From Wenzhouxiangella sediminis (GTDB lineage: Bacteria; Pseudomonadota; Gammaproteobacteria; Xanthomonadales; Wenzhouxiangellaceae), in contig NZ_QUZK01000033.1 in NCBI RefSeq assembly GCF_003410055.1, forward strand, positions 1-64,000: 64,000 nt of DNA. Direction: 5' to 3'. Below, piece after piece: positions 9,113-17,882 of the stretch. The notes beneath the pieces are model-generated. The model searched no databases, was not told the origin of the DNA, and worked only from the letters and a program-made list of their open reading frames with translations. The first letter of the stretch is position 1. Every line of letters starts with the position of its first letter. The position numbers and the translations under genes were made by a program.

Positions 9113-9886
9113 ATGAATCGCTCCGCCCCGACTCTCTCCCGACGGTCCCGTCTCCTGAATGGGCGCGAGCTGTTGGCCCATGGCACAGGGCGGATGATCC
9201 TGGAGGTGGGGTGCTGGGTTGCGGGTATCGCGCTGATAGCGATCTATTTCCTGGTAACCGCCGACCTGGAGGGGCAGCGCAAGCAGGGCATAGAATTGTT
9301 CACCCAGGCGAGGGCCGAGGCCTCGGTTGGCCACAGCCTCGAACGACTGCCGCTGCCTGGCCAGACCGCACCATCTTCCGACGATGAGAAAGTCGAGCGT
9401 GCGGCCGCGCCGGCACTGGATATCGACGAAGAATCGCTGCCGGTCGCCATTCTGCGCATCGCCAGGATTGGGCTCGAAGTCCCTGTCTATCCCGGACTGA
9501 ACGAGCTGAACCTGAGCCGCGGCGCGGGCTGGATCGGCGGCACTGCCGCCCCGAATTCGGGCGGGAACATGGCGATTGCAGCGCATCGTGACCAGTACTT
9601 TCGGCCACTGAAGGACATCCAGATCGGCGACACCATGGTGCTGGAGAGCCTCTCAGGACGAGGCGAATTTCGCGTGTCCAGTATCGCGATCGTGGATCCG
9701 GAGGACGTCTCGGTTCTGGAAGACGCCGCGGTTTCCACCATTACGTTGGTCACCTGCTACCCGTTCTACTTCATTGGCAGCGCACCGCAGCGCTACATCG
9801 TGCAGGCCGTTGCCCATGATCCACCCGGGAGTGCGTCAACACAGGACGCGATTCCCACCGCTCCACCATCAGGAGAAACACCATGA
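9113..9886 (+). CDS. Class D-type sortase
   Basis: A 257-residue sortase with one N-terminal membrane anchor (about residues 25-45). The catalytic triad is visible: His158 in IAAHRDQYF, Cys215 in TLVTCYPFYF and Arg227 in APQRYIV. The TLVTCYPF context is typical of proteobacterial class D sortases. Sortases cleave LPxTG-like signals and transfer the protein to an amine acceptor at the outer face of the inner membrane. Its stop overlaps the start of the next gene (ATGA), which encodes a protein with an LPATAG sorting signal, so the pair is almost certainly enzyme and dedicated substrate. The start is at ATG 9113, with a poor ribosome site; a TTG at 9086 is the alternative. Confidence 0.92.
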   Translation: MNRSAPTLSRRSRLLNGRELLAHGTGRMILEVGCWVAGIALIAIYFLVTADLEGQRKQGIELFTQARAEASVGHSLERLPLPGQTAPSSDDEKVERAAAPALDIDEESLPVAILRIARIGLEVPVYPGLNELNLSRGAGWIGGTAAPNSGGNMAIAAHRDQYFRPLKDIQIGDTMVLESLSGRGEFRVSSIAIVDPEDVSVLEDAAVSTITLVTCYPFYFIGSAPQRYIVQAVAHDPPGSASTQDAIPTAPPSGETP

Positions 9887-10542
9887 ACACCCGTTTCAAA
9901 ATACTTGCCATGGCATCGGCGGCCTTGCTGCTGAACCTGGCGTGGACTGGCCATGCAATGAGTCAGCAATCCGAAATGCCGCGACCCGAAATGGACCGGG
10001 CGAGTTGTGAGGAAGTCCAGTGGAATCGCGACTTGCTGCGACATTACCCCTGGGTGGTCGAGGCGTGTCACGAAGCCATCATCGTCGACGGCGAGAAGTG
10101 GGCGCGATTCGAAGCCGAGTTCGATCGACTCAATCGTGATGGATCGATTACTTCGACGTTTCGCAATGATCGTGGTCGGTCGCTGGGCCGTGTCCGCCTG
10201 ATGCCTGGTCGAGATCAGCGGGTACTTCTGGACGGTCGCCCCTATCGGTTCTCCCAGTTGCAACGCGGCCAGGTGCTGAACTTCTATGCGCCCGAAGATA
10301 TCTACGCCTTTACCACGCAGCCAGGTGCGCCGGCCAGTGAACTCGTCCAGGTCGTCGAGCCTACGGATGCAGAAATTGCCACGCCGCAACTGGCCCAGGC
10401 CCAACCCGTCGCAGACCAGCCGCCAGCCACCTTGCCGGCCACCGCGGGACCACTGCCGGTCGTCGCCCTGGCTGGACTGCTGTCCTTGCTGGGCGGGTTC
10501 AGCCTCACCATGCGCCGTCGTTCGCAGAGACTGAGTGCCTGA
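9883..10542 (+). CDS. Secreted sortase substrate with LPATAG sorting signal
   Basis: A 219-residue protein with an N-terminal signal peptide ending near AMSQQ, a region of unknown fold (about residues 30-150), and a Pro/Gln/Ala-rich spacer. It ends in a classic sorting signal: LPATAG at 184-189, a hydrophobic helix, and the basic tail MRRRSQR. The body shows no domain I recognise; the YRFSQLQRGQVLNFYAPED segment may be a small beta domain. It is translationally coupled to the sortase. What it is attached to in a Gram-negative envelope is unknown. Confidence 0.88.
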   Translation: MNTRFKILAMASAALLLNLAWTGHAMSQQSEMPRPEMDRASCEEVQWNRDLLRHYPWVVEACHEAIIVDGEKWARFEAEFDRLNRDGSITSTFRNDRGRSLGRVRLMPGRDQRVLLDGRPYRFSQLQRGQVLNFYAPEDIYAFTTQPGAPASELVQVVEPTDAEIATPQLAQAQPVADQPPATLPATAGPLPVVALAGLLSLLGGFSLTMRRRSQRLSA

Positions 10543-10777
10543 ATCCCGGGCGTTGCTGCCGAGCTGCTCCGGGCGATCGCAAGTCGGTCGTCCGGCACTT
10601 TCTTGACGAGAAGCCTGGAGCAATTTCACAAGCAGCCGTCGGGTTTGAACACGGGCGCTTATGCGGCTGGGCTGGGAAGATGCCGATCATTGGAATGACC
10701 GGGTGAAGGGCAGGTCCAGCGTGGAGCGGGCGACAGCGTGCGCCAGCGAACTGAGGGCAGCCAGGTCCGCCTGTAGG

Positions 10778-10793
10778 CTGACTGATCAGTCAG
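10778..10793. promoter_or_regulatory. Perfect 16-base palindrome, candidate operator
   Basis: CTGACTGATCAGTCAG lies 24 bases upstream of the diguanylate cyclase start. A wider GGTCC (10764-10768) / GGACC (10793-10797) pair flanks it. The shape fits a dimeric repressor such as a TetR-family protein, but no such regulator gene is adjacent. Confidence 0.45.
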
Positions 10794-10817
10794 GACCAAC
10801 TCCGCAGGAGAGGAACC

Positions 10818-12359
10818 ATGCCTGATCTCCGGTCCCCTGGATATGATCATCATCGCCGTCACCCCGAGCAACGCTTCGATTCCCTGGCTAGCTGGGAGAA
10901 TGAAGGCGGCAGCCTTTGTCAGCGTCCCGCGGCCGATCCGGCCGACAGTGGCGATGAGACCACCGGTTCACTCACCCCGGATTATCTGCTCCTCGACGCA
11001 CTGCCTTTGGGCGTCCTGGTCACCAACCAAGACGGTGAGATCACCTACAGCAACCCCGCGATTCAGAAACTCTACGATGTCTCGGCGGCCGAGCTGCTGG
11101 GTGCCCTCTGGTATCGCTGCACCGATGCGCGGGATATCGTCTCGCTTTCGGCCCCGTCGGTGAGCGGCAACAGCGCCGGTCAACCCGGGATTTTCGAGGT
11201 ACGTATGGTCACTGCCTCCGGAGCGGAGATCTGGACGAAGCACAGCATTGCAGTCCTCGCACTTCAACAGGCGTCCGGCAGTCACATCCATCTCATTGAA
11301 GACATCAGCGCCAGAAAGGCGGCCGACAAGGCCAGAATCGCGAGTCAGGAGCTCTTGGCGACAGAGCGGGAGCGAGCACGTGTGACGCTGGAGTCCATTG
11401 GCGACGCCGTGATCAGTACCGATCCCACGGGGCGGGTAACCTACCTCAACGGTGTGGCCGAACAGCTCACCGGCTGGCTTCGGGACGAGGCAATCGGGCA
11501 GCCGCTCTCCCGCGTCTTCGATGTGCTCGATTCCGAAACCGGCCAGCCCATTTATGACCCCGCCGAACGAGCCATGGATAGGCTCAAGGTCGTGCAGATG
11601 CCGGCGAACGGCCTGCTGCAGCGGCCCGATGGCAGTCAGCTGGCCATCGAGGACTCCGCCGCCCCGATTCTGGACAAGGTCGGTCGGCTGGCCGGTGCGG
11701 TAGTGATCTTTCGGGATCGCCGGCTGTCGCGGGAAAACACGGCAAGGATGGCGCATCTGGCGCGACATGATGACCTGACCGGGCTACCGAACCGGTTTGC
11801 ATTCGCCGAACACTTCGAGCAGGCTCTCAAGCTTGCTCGCCGACACGACAAGCGGGTTGGTGTTCTGTTCATTGATCTCGACCAATTCAAGCAGGTCAAC
11901 GACAGTCTGGGTCATAAGGCGGGTGACCGCCTTCTCAGGAGCGTTGCTCGAGGTATGACTGCCTGCGTACGCGACACCGACCTGGTCTGCCGTCACGGGG
12001 GCGACGAGTTCGTCGTGCTTCTCAGCGAAATCAAGGCGCCCAAGGATGCCGCTCGGGTTGCCGAGAAGCTGAAAGCGGCCGTGGCCAGGCCTCGCCGAAC
12101 CCAGGGCTGCTCCATCGGCCTGGAGCTGAGCATCGGAATCAGTCTCTTTCCTGACGACGGTATCGACATGGAAACGCTGATGCACCGGGCCGATACGGCG
12201 ATGTATCACGCCAAACTCAACCCGGAGAAAGGTCCCTGCTTTTATCATGACGGCATGAGTTCCCGTTCTCCGGATGGCCCAGGCCCGGCTCAGCGCTTGG
12301 GCAAGGCGGGCAAGGCTGCCGGCCAGAGACAAGTCGGGGCCAAGCGGAGTACGTCATGA
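10818..12359 (+). CDS. Diguanylate cyclase with two PAS domains
   Basis: A 513-residue cytosolic signalling protein. An N-terminal tail of about 55 residues precedes PAS 1 (LLLDALPLGVLVTNQDGEI), then PAS 2 (about 190-300, VTLESIGDAVISTDPTGRV) and a GGDEF domain (about 340-490). The active site GGDEF is intact at 394-398, with an inhibitory I-site RDTD at 385-388 at the canonical spacing. It should therefore make cyclic di-GMP with product feedback. No EAL domain follows. GGAGAGGAACC precedes the ATG. The stop overlaps the start of the PRC-barrel gene (ATGA), indicating co-translation. Confidence 0.93.
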   Translation: MPDLRSPGYDHHRRHPEQRFDSLASWENEGGSLCQRPAADPADSGDETTGSLTPDYLLLDALPLGVLVTNQDGEITYSNPAIQKLYDVSAAELLGALWYRCTDARDIVSLSAPSVSGNSAGQPGIFEVRMVTASGAEIWTKHSIAVLALQQASGSHIHLIEDISARKAADKARIASQELLATERERARVTLESIGDAVISTDPTGRVTYLNGVAEQLTGWLRDEAIGQPLSRVFDVLDSETGQPIYDPAERAMDRLKVVQMPANGLLQRPDGSQLAIEDSAAPILDKVGRLAGAVVIFRDRRLSRENTARMAHLARHDDLTGLPNRFAFAEHFEQALKLARRHDKRVGVLFIDLDQFKQVNDSLGHKAGDRLLRSVARGMTACVRDTDLVCRHGGDEFVVLLSEIKAPKDAARVAEKLKAAVARPRRTQGCSIGLELSIGISLFPDDGIDMETLMHRADTAMYHAKLNPEKGPCFYHDGMSSRSPDGPGPAQRLGKAGKAAGQRQVGAKRSTS

Positions 12360-12778
12360 AGGAACTTCGCCGAAACATGCTCGGTGCGGGCCCGGCCCCC
12401 GGACCGAATCCCGAATCCTGGCCGCTCTTGCTTTCGGCCACCACGCTCACCGGCGATGAGGTCTGCAATCGGCAAGGCGAGAGACTGGGTTACGTCAGAG
12501 ATCTGATGCTCGATATGGACAGCGGAAGAATTCGCTATGTGGTCATGAGCTGCGGTGGCTTCCTTGGCATGGGTGACAGGCTGCTGGCGATTCCCTGGAC
12601 TGCGCTCGACCTCGATGTGGAGAATCTCTGCTTTCTTCTCGATGTCGATATTGATCGAATCAAATCCGCACCGGGATTCGACAAGGATCACTGGCCGGAT
12701 ATGGCCGACGAGCAATGGGCCGGCAAGGTTCGCTATTATTATCGCAGGCTCAAGGACGGATCGAAGTCGTTGCTTTAG
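12356..12778 (+). CDS. PRC-barrel domain protein
   Basis: A 140-residue protein. The segment ATTLTGDEVCNRQGERLGYV to VENLCFLLDVD matches the PRC-barrel pattern (conserved G-x-x-LG, then D/I-R-Y-V, then PW). PRC-barrel proteins occur in photosynthetic reaction centres, in RimM, and in small stress proteins. Overlap with the diguanylate cyclase gene suggests a linked envelope or stress role; the precise function is unknown. Confidence 0.85.
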   Translation: MKELRRNMLGAGPAPGPNPESWPLLLSATTLTGDEVCNRQGERLGYVRDLMLDMDSGRIRYVVMSCGGFLGMGDRLLAIPWTALDLDVENLCFLLDVDIDRIKSAPGFDKDHWPDMADEQWAGKVRYYYRRLKDGSKSLL

Positions 12779-12872
12779 TGGCCCTGACCTACGTTTGATG
12801 CCGAACAGAGGTATTGTCCGCTAGCGCGGTCTACTAGTTCCCGAACCTTAAGCATGGCAAGACACTGCAGCC

Positions 12873-13721
12873 ATGAATATCCAAGCGGCCCGGTTGGCTG
12901 GAGCCAACGTGACCTATTTCGTCGCCGTCCACTTTCTGGCACTTGTCGTCTCGACGCTGTATGGTCTGTTTGTCGGTTTCAGTGCTTGGGCTTGGCTGGC
13001 TGCCGGCGTGATCTGGCTGTTAAGCGGGCTTTCCATTACCGCCGGCTACCATCGACTGTGGTCGCATAGAAGTTACGAGGCAGCCTGGCCACTCAAGCTG
13101 TTCTTTGCCGTTTTCGGAACCTTTGCCCTTCAGAACTCGGTTCTGGTCTGGAGCGCTCGTCACCGCGTGCATCACCGCTATGTTGATGACGTCGGGTGAC
13201 ACCCCCACTCGATTCTAAGGGGTATCTGGCATGCGCATATTGGCTGGCTTGCGCTGCTTACCTGGGGTGAGGGTTATCACAACTTCCATCACACTTTCCA
13301 GGCCGACTATCGTAACGGTGTGCGCTGGTGGGATTTTGACCCGGGCAAGTGGCTGATCGCCTCCTGTTCATGTGTCGGGTTGGCCGGCGGGCTTAAGCGA
13401 ACTCCGGCATTCAGAGTTCGGCGCGCTCGGGTCCAGATGCAGCTTCATGAGCTCGAGAGCAAGCTGCAGTCGCTTGACGCCGACGAAACACGGGCCCAGT
13501 GCATCGAGCGTGAGTATCAGCAGTTCAGGGAAACGGTTGGCCAGTGGCAGGCTGTTCAGGCCGAACGCTTTCAGGTTGGCGTCTCCGCCATGAGCGATCG
13601 CTGGCAGCGGCATCGCTGCAGGGCCCGTTGCCGGGAACTGGACCAGAGCCTTAAGGCACAGGCCCGGCGTCTTGCCGATCTGCAGCGGGAGTGGCAGGCC
13701 GGCCGTCGCAGTTCAGTCTGA
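12873..13721 (+). pseudogene. Broken delta-9-type acyl desaturase gene
   Basis: One reading frame carries a recognisable membrane fatty-acid desaturase. The start (MNIQAARLAGANVTYF), first His box GYHRLWSHRSY and second HRVHHRYVDD are present. A TGA at 13197 follows immediately. Continuing in the same frame come HAHIGW, then directly TWGEGYHNFHH (third His box) and the usual C-terminal tail with a coiled-coil-like end. In intact relatives roughly 90-100 residues with two membrane helices lie between HIGW and the third box. The gene therefore has both a nonsense codon and an in-frame internal deletion, and cannot make a working desaturase. The frame after the stop stays open for more than 170 codons, suggesting recent decay. 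Confidence 0.88.
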
Positions 13722-14159
13722 GTCCGCGGGGCTCGCGATTGGGCGGCTCTTCCCCAGGCTGACCCGGCCGCTCGACCAGAGCCATAACAGCAACAGAACC
13801 ATGAGCAAGAGTGCTGCTCGCGTCGAGCCGAGCAGTGTGATCCAGTTCGACAGGTCCGCCCGCCATGCGGCCTGTTGCGGGCTTTCTGCACTGAACCAGA
13901 AAGCAACGCCAAGTAACATCAGCGCCAGGAGTAGAAGGTCGATTGGCTTGTGCTTGTGTGCGACCGGGATTAATGCAAGCGCGATTACCAAGCCCAATGG
14001 CATGTACAAGATCGAGCCGGCCAGCTGAGCTTGCCAGGTCGCAATAGCCGCTGCTATAAGCCCCAGCGCTGCTGACAGGAGTACCAGAGTCCACGCCAGA
14101 CTGAATCGCAGGTAGTGCGAGACGCGTTTCCCTCTTGCTTGTTCCACAATCCTGTTCAT
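13713..14159 (-). CDS. Small four-helix membrane protein, unknown function
   Basis: A 148-residue protein with four hydrophobic segments (near residues 20-40, 48-66, 72-90 and 112-130) and polar ends; no family recognised. It is convergent with, and overlaps by 9 bases, the broken desaturase gene. The start at 14159 has only a distant AGAGGA. The hydrophobic pattern and the lack of a competing gene make it believable. Confidence 0.6.
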   Translation of the reverse strand: MNRIVEQARGKRVSHYLRFSLAWTLVLLSAALGLIAAAIATWQAQLAGSILYMPLGLVIALALIPVAHKHKPIDLLLLALMLLGVAFWFSAESPQQAAWRADLSNWITLLGSTRAALLLMVLLLLWLWSSGRVSLGKSRPIASPADSD

Positions 14160-14319
14160 GTTCGGTGCTCAGATCCTCTGAGATGGCAGCGTTTCGACCG
14201 CGCCGTCGTGCCCAGTGCAGCCGGATACCACCCGGAAAATGTCGTCGAGGCTGGCATGAGTGGAACTGGCCAGGTTAAGGTCGGCAGCTGCCTCTGCTCT
14301 TAGGTCGCTACGATCACCC

Positions 14320-14598
14320 ATGCCTGTAGGAACTGTGGGGAGGGCGGCCGGTGTGGCTGATGCCAAGCCGCCAAGAGTTGATTCCATATCAGCCAGCGCG
14401 CATGGGGTGGTCGACTAGGCCGCTGAAGCAACCAACAACGCGACTGATAGCCTGATCGGCACGGGCAAGGAGATGAAGGCCCTTCAGGGTAATTGGCGCG
14501 CCATCTCCCGCAAGCATGTACAGGAGCATCCGGTAGCCTCCTTGGACGGTGTGCTTGCCGGAGGATTCCGCCTCGGCTTCCTCTTACGGTCACGCTGA
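14320..14598 (+). pseudogene. DUF883/YqjD-like small protein gene with an amber stop
   Basis: The frame starting at ATG 14320 reads MPVGTVGRAAGVADAKPP, then VDSISASAHGVVD, a TAG at 14416-14418, then AAEATNNATDSLIGTG, and ends KHVQEHPVASLDGVLAGGF plus RLGFLLRSR before TGA. This is the layout of YqjD/ElaB-like (DUF883) proteins: a helical body, an R/K-x-H-V-x-E-H/N-P motif, and a C-terminal glycine-rich membrane helix ending in arginines. Family members usually have Gln or another residue where TAG stands, so CAG to TAG is the likely lesion. Apart from that single stop the 92-codon frame is intact. Confidence 0.7.
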
Positions 14599-14745
14599 AG
14601 TCTCCTGATGGATGCAGTTGGCGCGCTCCTTCCTGCCCAGGTATAGCTTGTAAAGGGCGTTTGACACCGAACAGAGATCCTCGGAGCATTGGCGCATGCT
14701 GTGAATGCATAACTGATTCGGTCGACGAACCGAAAGGACGTCAAG

Positions 14746-14895
14746 ATGTTGTTTGCAATCGCTGTCATTCTCGCCGTACTCTGGGCCGTTGGGTTGGTCT
14801 CCGGAACCACCTTGGGTGGACTTGTTCACATCCTGCTGGTACTTGCCGTCATCATGGTACTGTTGCAGCTGCTTAGTGGCCGCCGGATGGCCTAG
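14746..14895 (+). CDS. Lmo0937-family small membrane protein
   Basis: A 49-residue protein with two hydrophobic helices separated by a Gly-rich turn (VGLVSGTTLGGLVHILL) and a short basic tail GRRMA. The pattern matches the widespread Lmo0937/DUF5670 small membrane proteins, commonly near other stress genes. AAAGGA lies 6-8 bases before the ATG. The function is not established. Confidence 0.82.
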   Translation: MLFAIAVILAVLWAVGLVSGTTLGGLVHILLVLAVIMVLLQLLSGRRMA

Positions 14896-15119
14896 ATGGC
14901 TGCCAGATTCACGATTTGCATTTCCATTCGTCTAGCAGACCTGATTGTCGACGCCCAGAGCAAGGCGTCGACCTGCCGGATCTCGGCGCCGTTAGTGTAT
15001 GAATCGGGGTATACCAGAGCACGCCAGGTAGCCGTTCGATAGCGTACTGATGGCCGTCATGATGGTCGGTAGCCTGTGGTCGAATCCATCAGTGTCTTGC
15101 TGCGTGAAGGTGCCTTATC

Positions 15120-16103
15120 ATGAATGTTAGAGCAATCAGATCGACCCAGCTATTCACTGTCCTGGCGTTCGCAGTCATGCTGTCACAGGGGTGTGCCGTC
15201 AATCCGGTCAGCGGTGATCGCGAGTTTGTCCTGATCAGCGAGAACCAGGAAATTGCAATGGGTTCGGAGGGAGCCAGGAGCGTGCATAAGTCGGTAGGGC
15301 TTGTGGAAAATGCGGCGCTTCAAGAGTACGTTCAGGAACTGGGCGTGGGCTTGGCAATGGATTCGGAGCGTCCCCGCCTGCCTTGGTCCTTCGGCGTTAT
15401 CAACGACCCCACTCCCAATGCGTTCGCCTTTCCTGGCGGCTATATCTTCATTACCCGAGGTCTGATGGGCCTAATGGGTAACGAGGCGGAGCTCGCCAGT
15501 GTTCTGGGTCATGAGATCGGGCACGTCACTGCCCGCCATTCGGTTGCCATGATGACCCGTTCGCAGGTTGCTCAAATCGGGCTGGGGGTGGGTAGTATTC
15601 TGAGTCCCGAAATTGCCGAGTTCAGCGAGGCGGCGGCGGGCGGATTGTCGCTGCTTTTCCTCAGCTATGGACGTGATGCGGAACGCCAGGCCGACGACCT
15701 CGGCTTTAAGTACGCGCTAAGCCACGGTTCTGACGTGCGCGAGATGCCGAACGTGTTTGCATCGCTGCAGCATGCCGACCGACTCGCTGGCGACAGCCCA
15801 TTGCCCGGCTGGCTTGCAACCCATCCTGACCCGGCTGAAAGAATCCTCCGTATCGAGAAGCGGCTGGGCGATCTGGACCAGCCGCTGGACGGTTCGCGTA
15901 TCGGCCGGGACGCCTACCTGGCCCGACAGCCCGCTCGCATCGCCATCACGCGCACCTCCGTCGCCATGACGTTGAAGTCTTTCAATGAACGGTTCCCGTC
16001 GGTTATCGACATCGATCAGTTGGCCTTGATCAACCAGTTGTCCGGTTCTGATGTGACCGTTCCGGCCGGAACCAAATTGAAACGGGTCATTCAGGCTCCC
16101 TAG
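15120..16103 (+). CDS. M48-family metalloprotease lipoprotein, apparently shortened
   Basis: A 327-residue predicted lipoprotein (lipobox LSQGC). The zinc site is intact: HEIGH at 131-135, and Glu188 in GRDAERQADDLG as third ligand. The C-terminal segment AMTLKSFNERFPS to PAGTKLKRV matches the LysM-like end of larger M48 lipoproteins (typically about 480 residues), but the middle domain normally found between GRDAYL and that segment is missing. The reading frame stays open, so it may be a functional short form or the result of an in-frame deletion. Relatives (BepA/LoiP type) act in outer-membrane quality control. Confidence 0.85.
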   Translation: MNVRAIRSTQLFTVLAFAVMLSQGCAVNPVSGDREFVLISENQEIAMGSEGARSVHKSVGLVENAALQEYVQELGVGLAMDSERPRLPWSFGVINDPTPNAFAFPGGYIFITRGLMGLMGNEAELASVLGHEIGHVTARHSVAMMTRSQVAQIGLGVGSILSPEIAEFSEAAAGGLSLLFLSYGRDAERQADDLGFKYALSHGSDVREMPNVFASLQHADRLAGDSPLPGWLATHPDPAERILRIEKRLGDLDQPLDGSRIGRDAYLARQPARIAITRTSVAMTLKSFNERFPSVIDIDQLALINQLSGSDVTVPAGTKLKRVIQAP

Positions 16104-16312
16104 ATTCCGCCCTTCGCTCGGGCAGGGCTCGCTTGCACACGCGATCACCGGACATCGGTCACGGCTGTTGGGTCGAAATGGTGTTCTGGTCCTCATTTAT
16201 CTCCTAACGTCATCCAGAAACCTTGACCTTAACGTCGGATGAGGTGGACCATGCGATCTGGTGATTGGCTCGGGATGGTTTGTCCCAGGCCAGGAGAAGA
16301 GGTGTCGGGAGC

Positions 16313-16957
16313 GTGTGTACGCGGTTTGGAGGTCTTCTGTTTGCTTCGGCATTGGCGTGTGTCATTTCCTTGGCCCATGCCGGTCAGGAATTCCCAGCCC
16401 GTTCTTATCTGGAGCAGAACTTGCTTCGGGCGGCCAAACAGTTTCCCGACGATGTGCCCCGTCAGCGGTGCTGGGCGGCGGCCAATTCAGTTTGGCAGTA
16501 TGCCCACGATCGTTTTGGCCCGGACCATGCCCGGGCCTGGCGTACGCCGTGGCGGGAAGCCGGTCGCTGGCGCAAGATCTGCGATGGCCAGGGGCTGCGC
16601 GCCCTGGACTCGCGCCACTGGGGCATCACCTGTCCGTACCGGTCTTGCCCGGAAGGGGAAGGACCTTACATCAGCATCAATCACGACCGAATTTACTCGG
16701 GTCAGTGGTCCGAATCCTGGCTTCACGGGCGCTACTACTATGTCATGGCGCACGAAATGGCGCACGCTATCGGTCACTACTACGGGGACCCGCTCTGGGC
16801 GGATGATCATTGGGCCGATGCTGTTGCCCATGCATTCGGTGCCCCGGTCTGTGCGCATTCTCCGTACTGCCGTGATGAGACTTCAGCTTCCGGGATCGCA
16901 CAGCCGGCGGCGTCCGTGGATGCTGTTGTTCCGCCGCTCGTCCGGGTTGGTGAATGA
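16313..16957 (+). CDS. Secreted putative zinc metallopeptidase (HExxH)
   Basis: About 214 residues from GTG 16313, chosen because GGGAG lies just upstream and a signal peptide (FASALACVISLAHA) follows directly; a TTG at 16265 would give 230. The mature part has several Cys and Trp residues and the motif VMAHEMAHAIGHYYGD (HEMAH), then DDHWADAVAHAFGAPVC, consistent with a small gluzincin-like peptidase. I do not recognise the family. It stands alone between the M48 gene and the convergent Crp gene. Confidence 0.65.
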   Translation: MCTRFGGLLFASALACVISLAHAGQEFPARSYLEQNLLRAAKQFPDDVPRQRCWAAANSVWQYAHDRFGPDHARAWRTPWREAGRWRKICDGQGLRALDSRHWGITCPYRSCPEGEGPYISINHDRIYSGQWSESWLHGRYYYVMAHEMAHAIGHYYGDPLWADDHWADAVAHAFGAPVCAHSPYCRDETSASGIAQPAASVDAVVPPLVRVGE

Positions 16958-17011
16958 GCCAACCCGCTCATTCGGACAGGCCATGAATTCAGTCTTCTGT
17001 ACAGGTTGCTT

Positions 17012-17719
17012 TCAGTTGAACTGGCGCCGGTAGGCTGCGAGGGCGGCCGGATAACACTCGCAGGCGATCGACTCCAGCCCGGGGCGCGAGAGCACCCGGA
17101 TGTGCCCGCGGCGGTAGCGGATCATCTCCCTGTCCTGCATTCGACCGGCTGCGATCGTGACTGCACTGCGCCGAACGCCCAACATGTCCGCCAGAAACAG
17201 GTGCGTCAGCACGAGGGGCTCGCCCCGGGTGCGGTCATCCATTATCAACAGCCAACGCGCCAGGCGGGCTTCGACTGCATGGAAAGCATTGCAAGCGGCA
17301 GAATGAGCGAGTTGTTCCGCCAGCACGAAGAGGTAGCCGTGAAGCGTTTGCTCGAGGCGTTTGCTGTCCTGAAGCAGACCGCGGAAGTCGGCTGCCGATA
17401 TTTCGTGGGCCTGACCCGCTCCCTGGACGATCGCCCGCAGGGGGTGGCGATCGACGCCCAGCGCCATGGAGGCGCCAAGCATTCCCTCGAAACCGATAAC
17501 GCCGATCTCCAGCGGATGGTGGCCGCCGATGGCAGCCGTGAGCGAGATGACCGCCGTCGTCGGAAAATGGACCCGGGAGATCGGCGCGCCGGCTGAATTG
17601 AGCTCGGTGCCGAACTCGAGGTCGGCTGGTCGGCACTTGGCCAGGAGCGACCTGGCGTCGGCGGCAGGGAGTCGGTCGATCAACTGATTGGTGGAAGCTG
17701 GTACAGGTGAGATGGGCAT
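17012..17719 (-). CDS. Crp/Fnr-family transcriptional regulator (copy 1)
   Basis: A 235-residue protein with an N-terminal cyclic-nucleotide-binding-like beta barrel (about 20-140) and a C-terminal winged helix with recognition region LADMLGVRRSAVT. The N-terminal iron-sulfur cysteines of FNR are absent. An in-frame extension upstream of 17719 lacks homology. It sits 163 bases downstream of, and in the same direction as, a clear paralogue. Both lie in a family of Crp-like regulators common in proteobacteria whose ligands are unknown. Confidence 0.88.
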   Translation of the reverse strand: MPISPVPASTNQLIDRLPAADARSLLAKCRPADLEFGTELNSAGAPISRVHFPTTAVISLTAAIGGHHPLEIGVIGFEGMLGASMALGVDRHPLRAIVQGAGQAHEISAADFRGLLQDSKRLEQTLHGYLFVLAEQLAHSAACNAFHAVEARLARWLLIMDDRTRGEPLVLTHLFLADMLGVRRSAVTIAAGRMQDREMIRYRRGHIRVLSRPGLESIACECYPAALAAYRRQFN

Positions 17720-17882
17720 GAGGATTCCCGGGCAACTCGCCGCCACTGCCGGATGGGCGAGTGTTGCGGCATTCTTGCCGGGTTCCATGCTGGCTGCCCC
17801 GGCCTTGCCCGTCTGTTCGCCAGGGTACGTTGGAGGCTGCGAGCGCTCTGGTGGCGCTCACACACGACTATCTGGAAGCGGC

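Noticed and set aside
13197-13199. TGA in the desaturase read as selenocysteine
   Set aside because: Desaturases have no Sec, and an internal deletion is also present, so simple loss of function fits better.
16239-17033. Longer overlapping frame across the HExxH protein gene
   Set aside because: Lacks a signal peptide or motif; the HEMAH-containing frame with a signal peptide is preferred.
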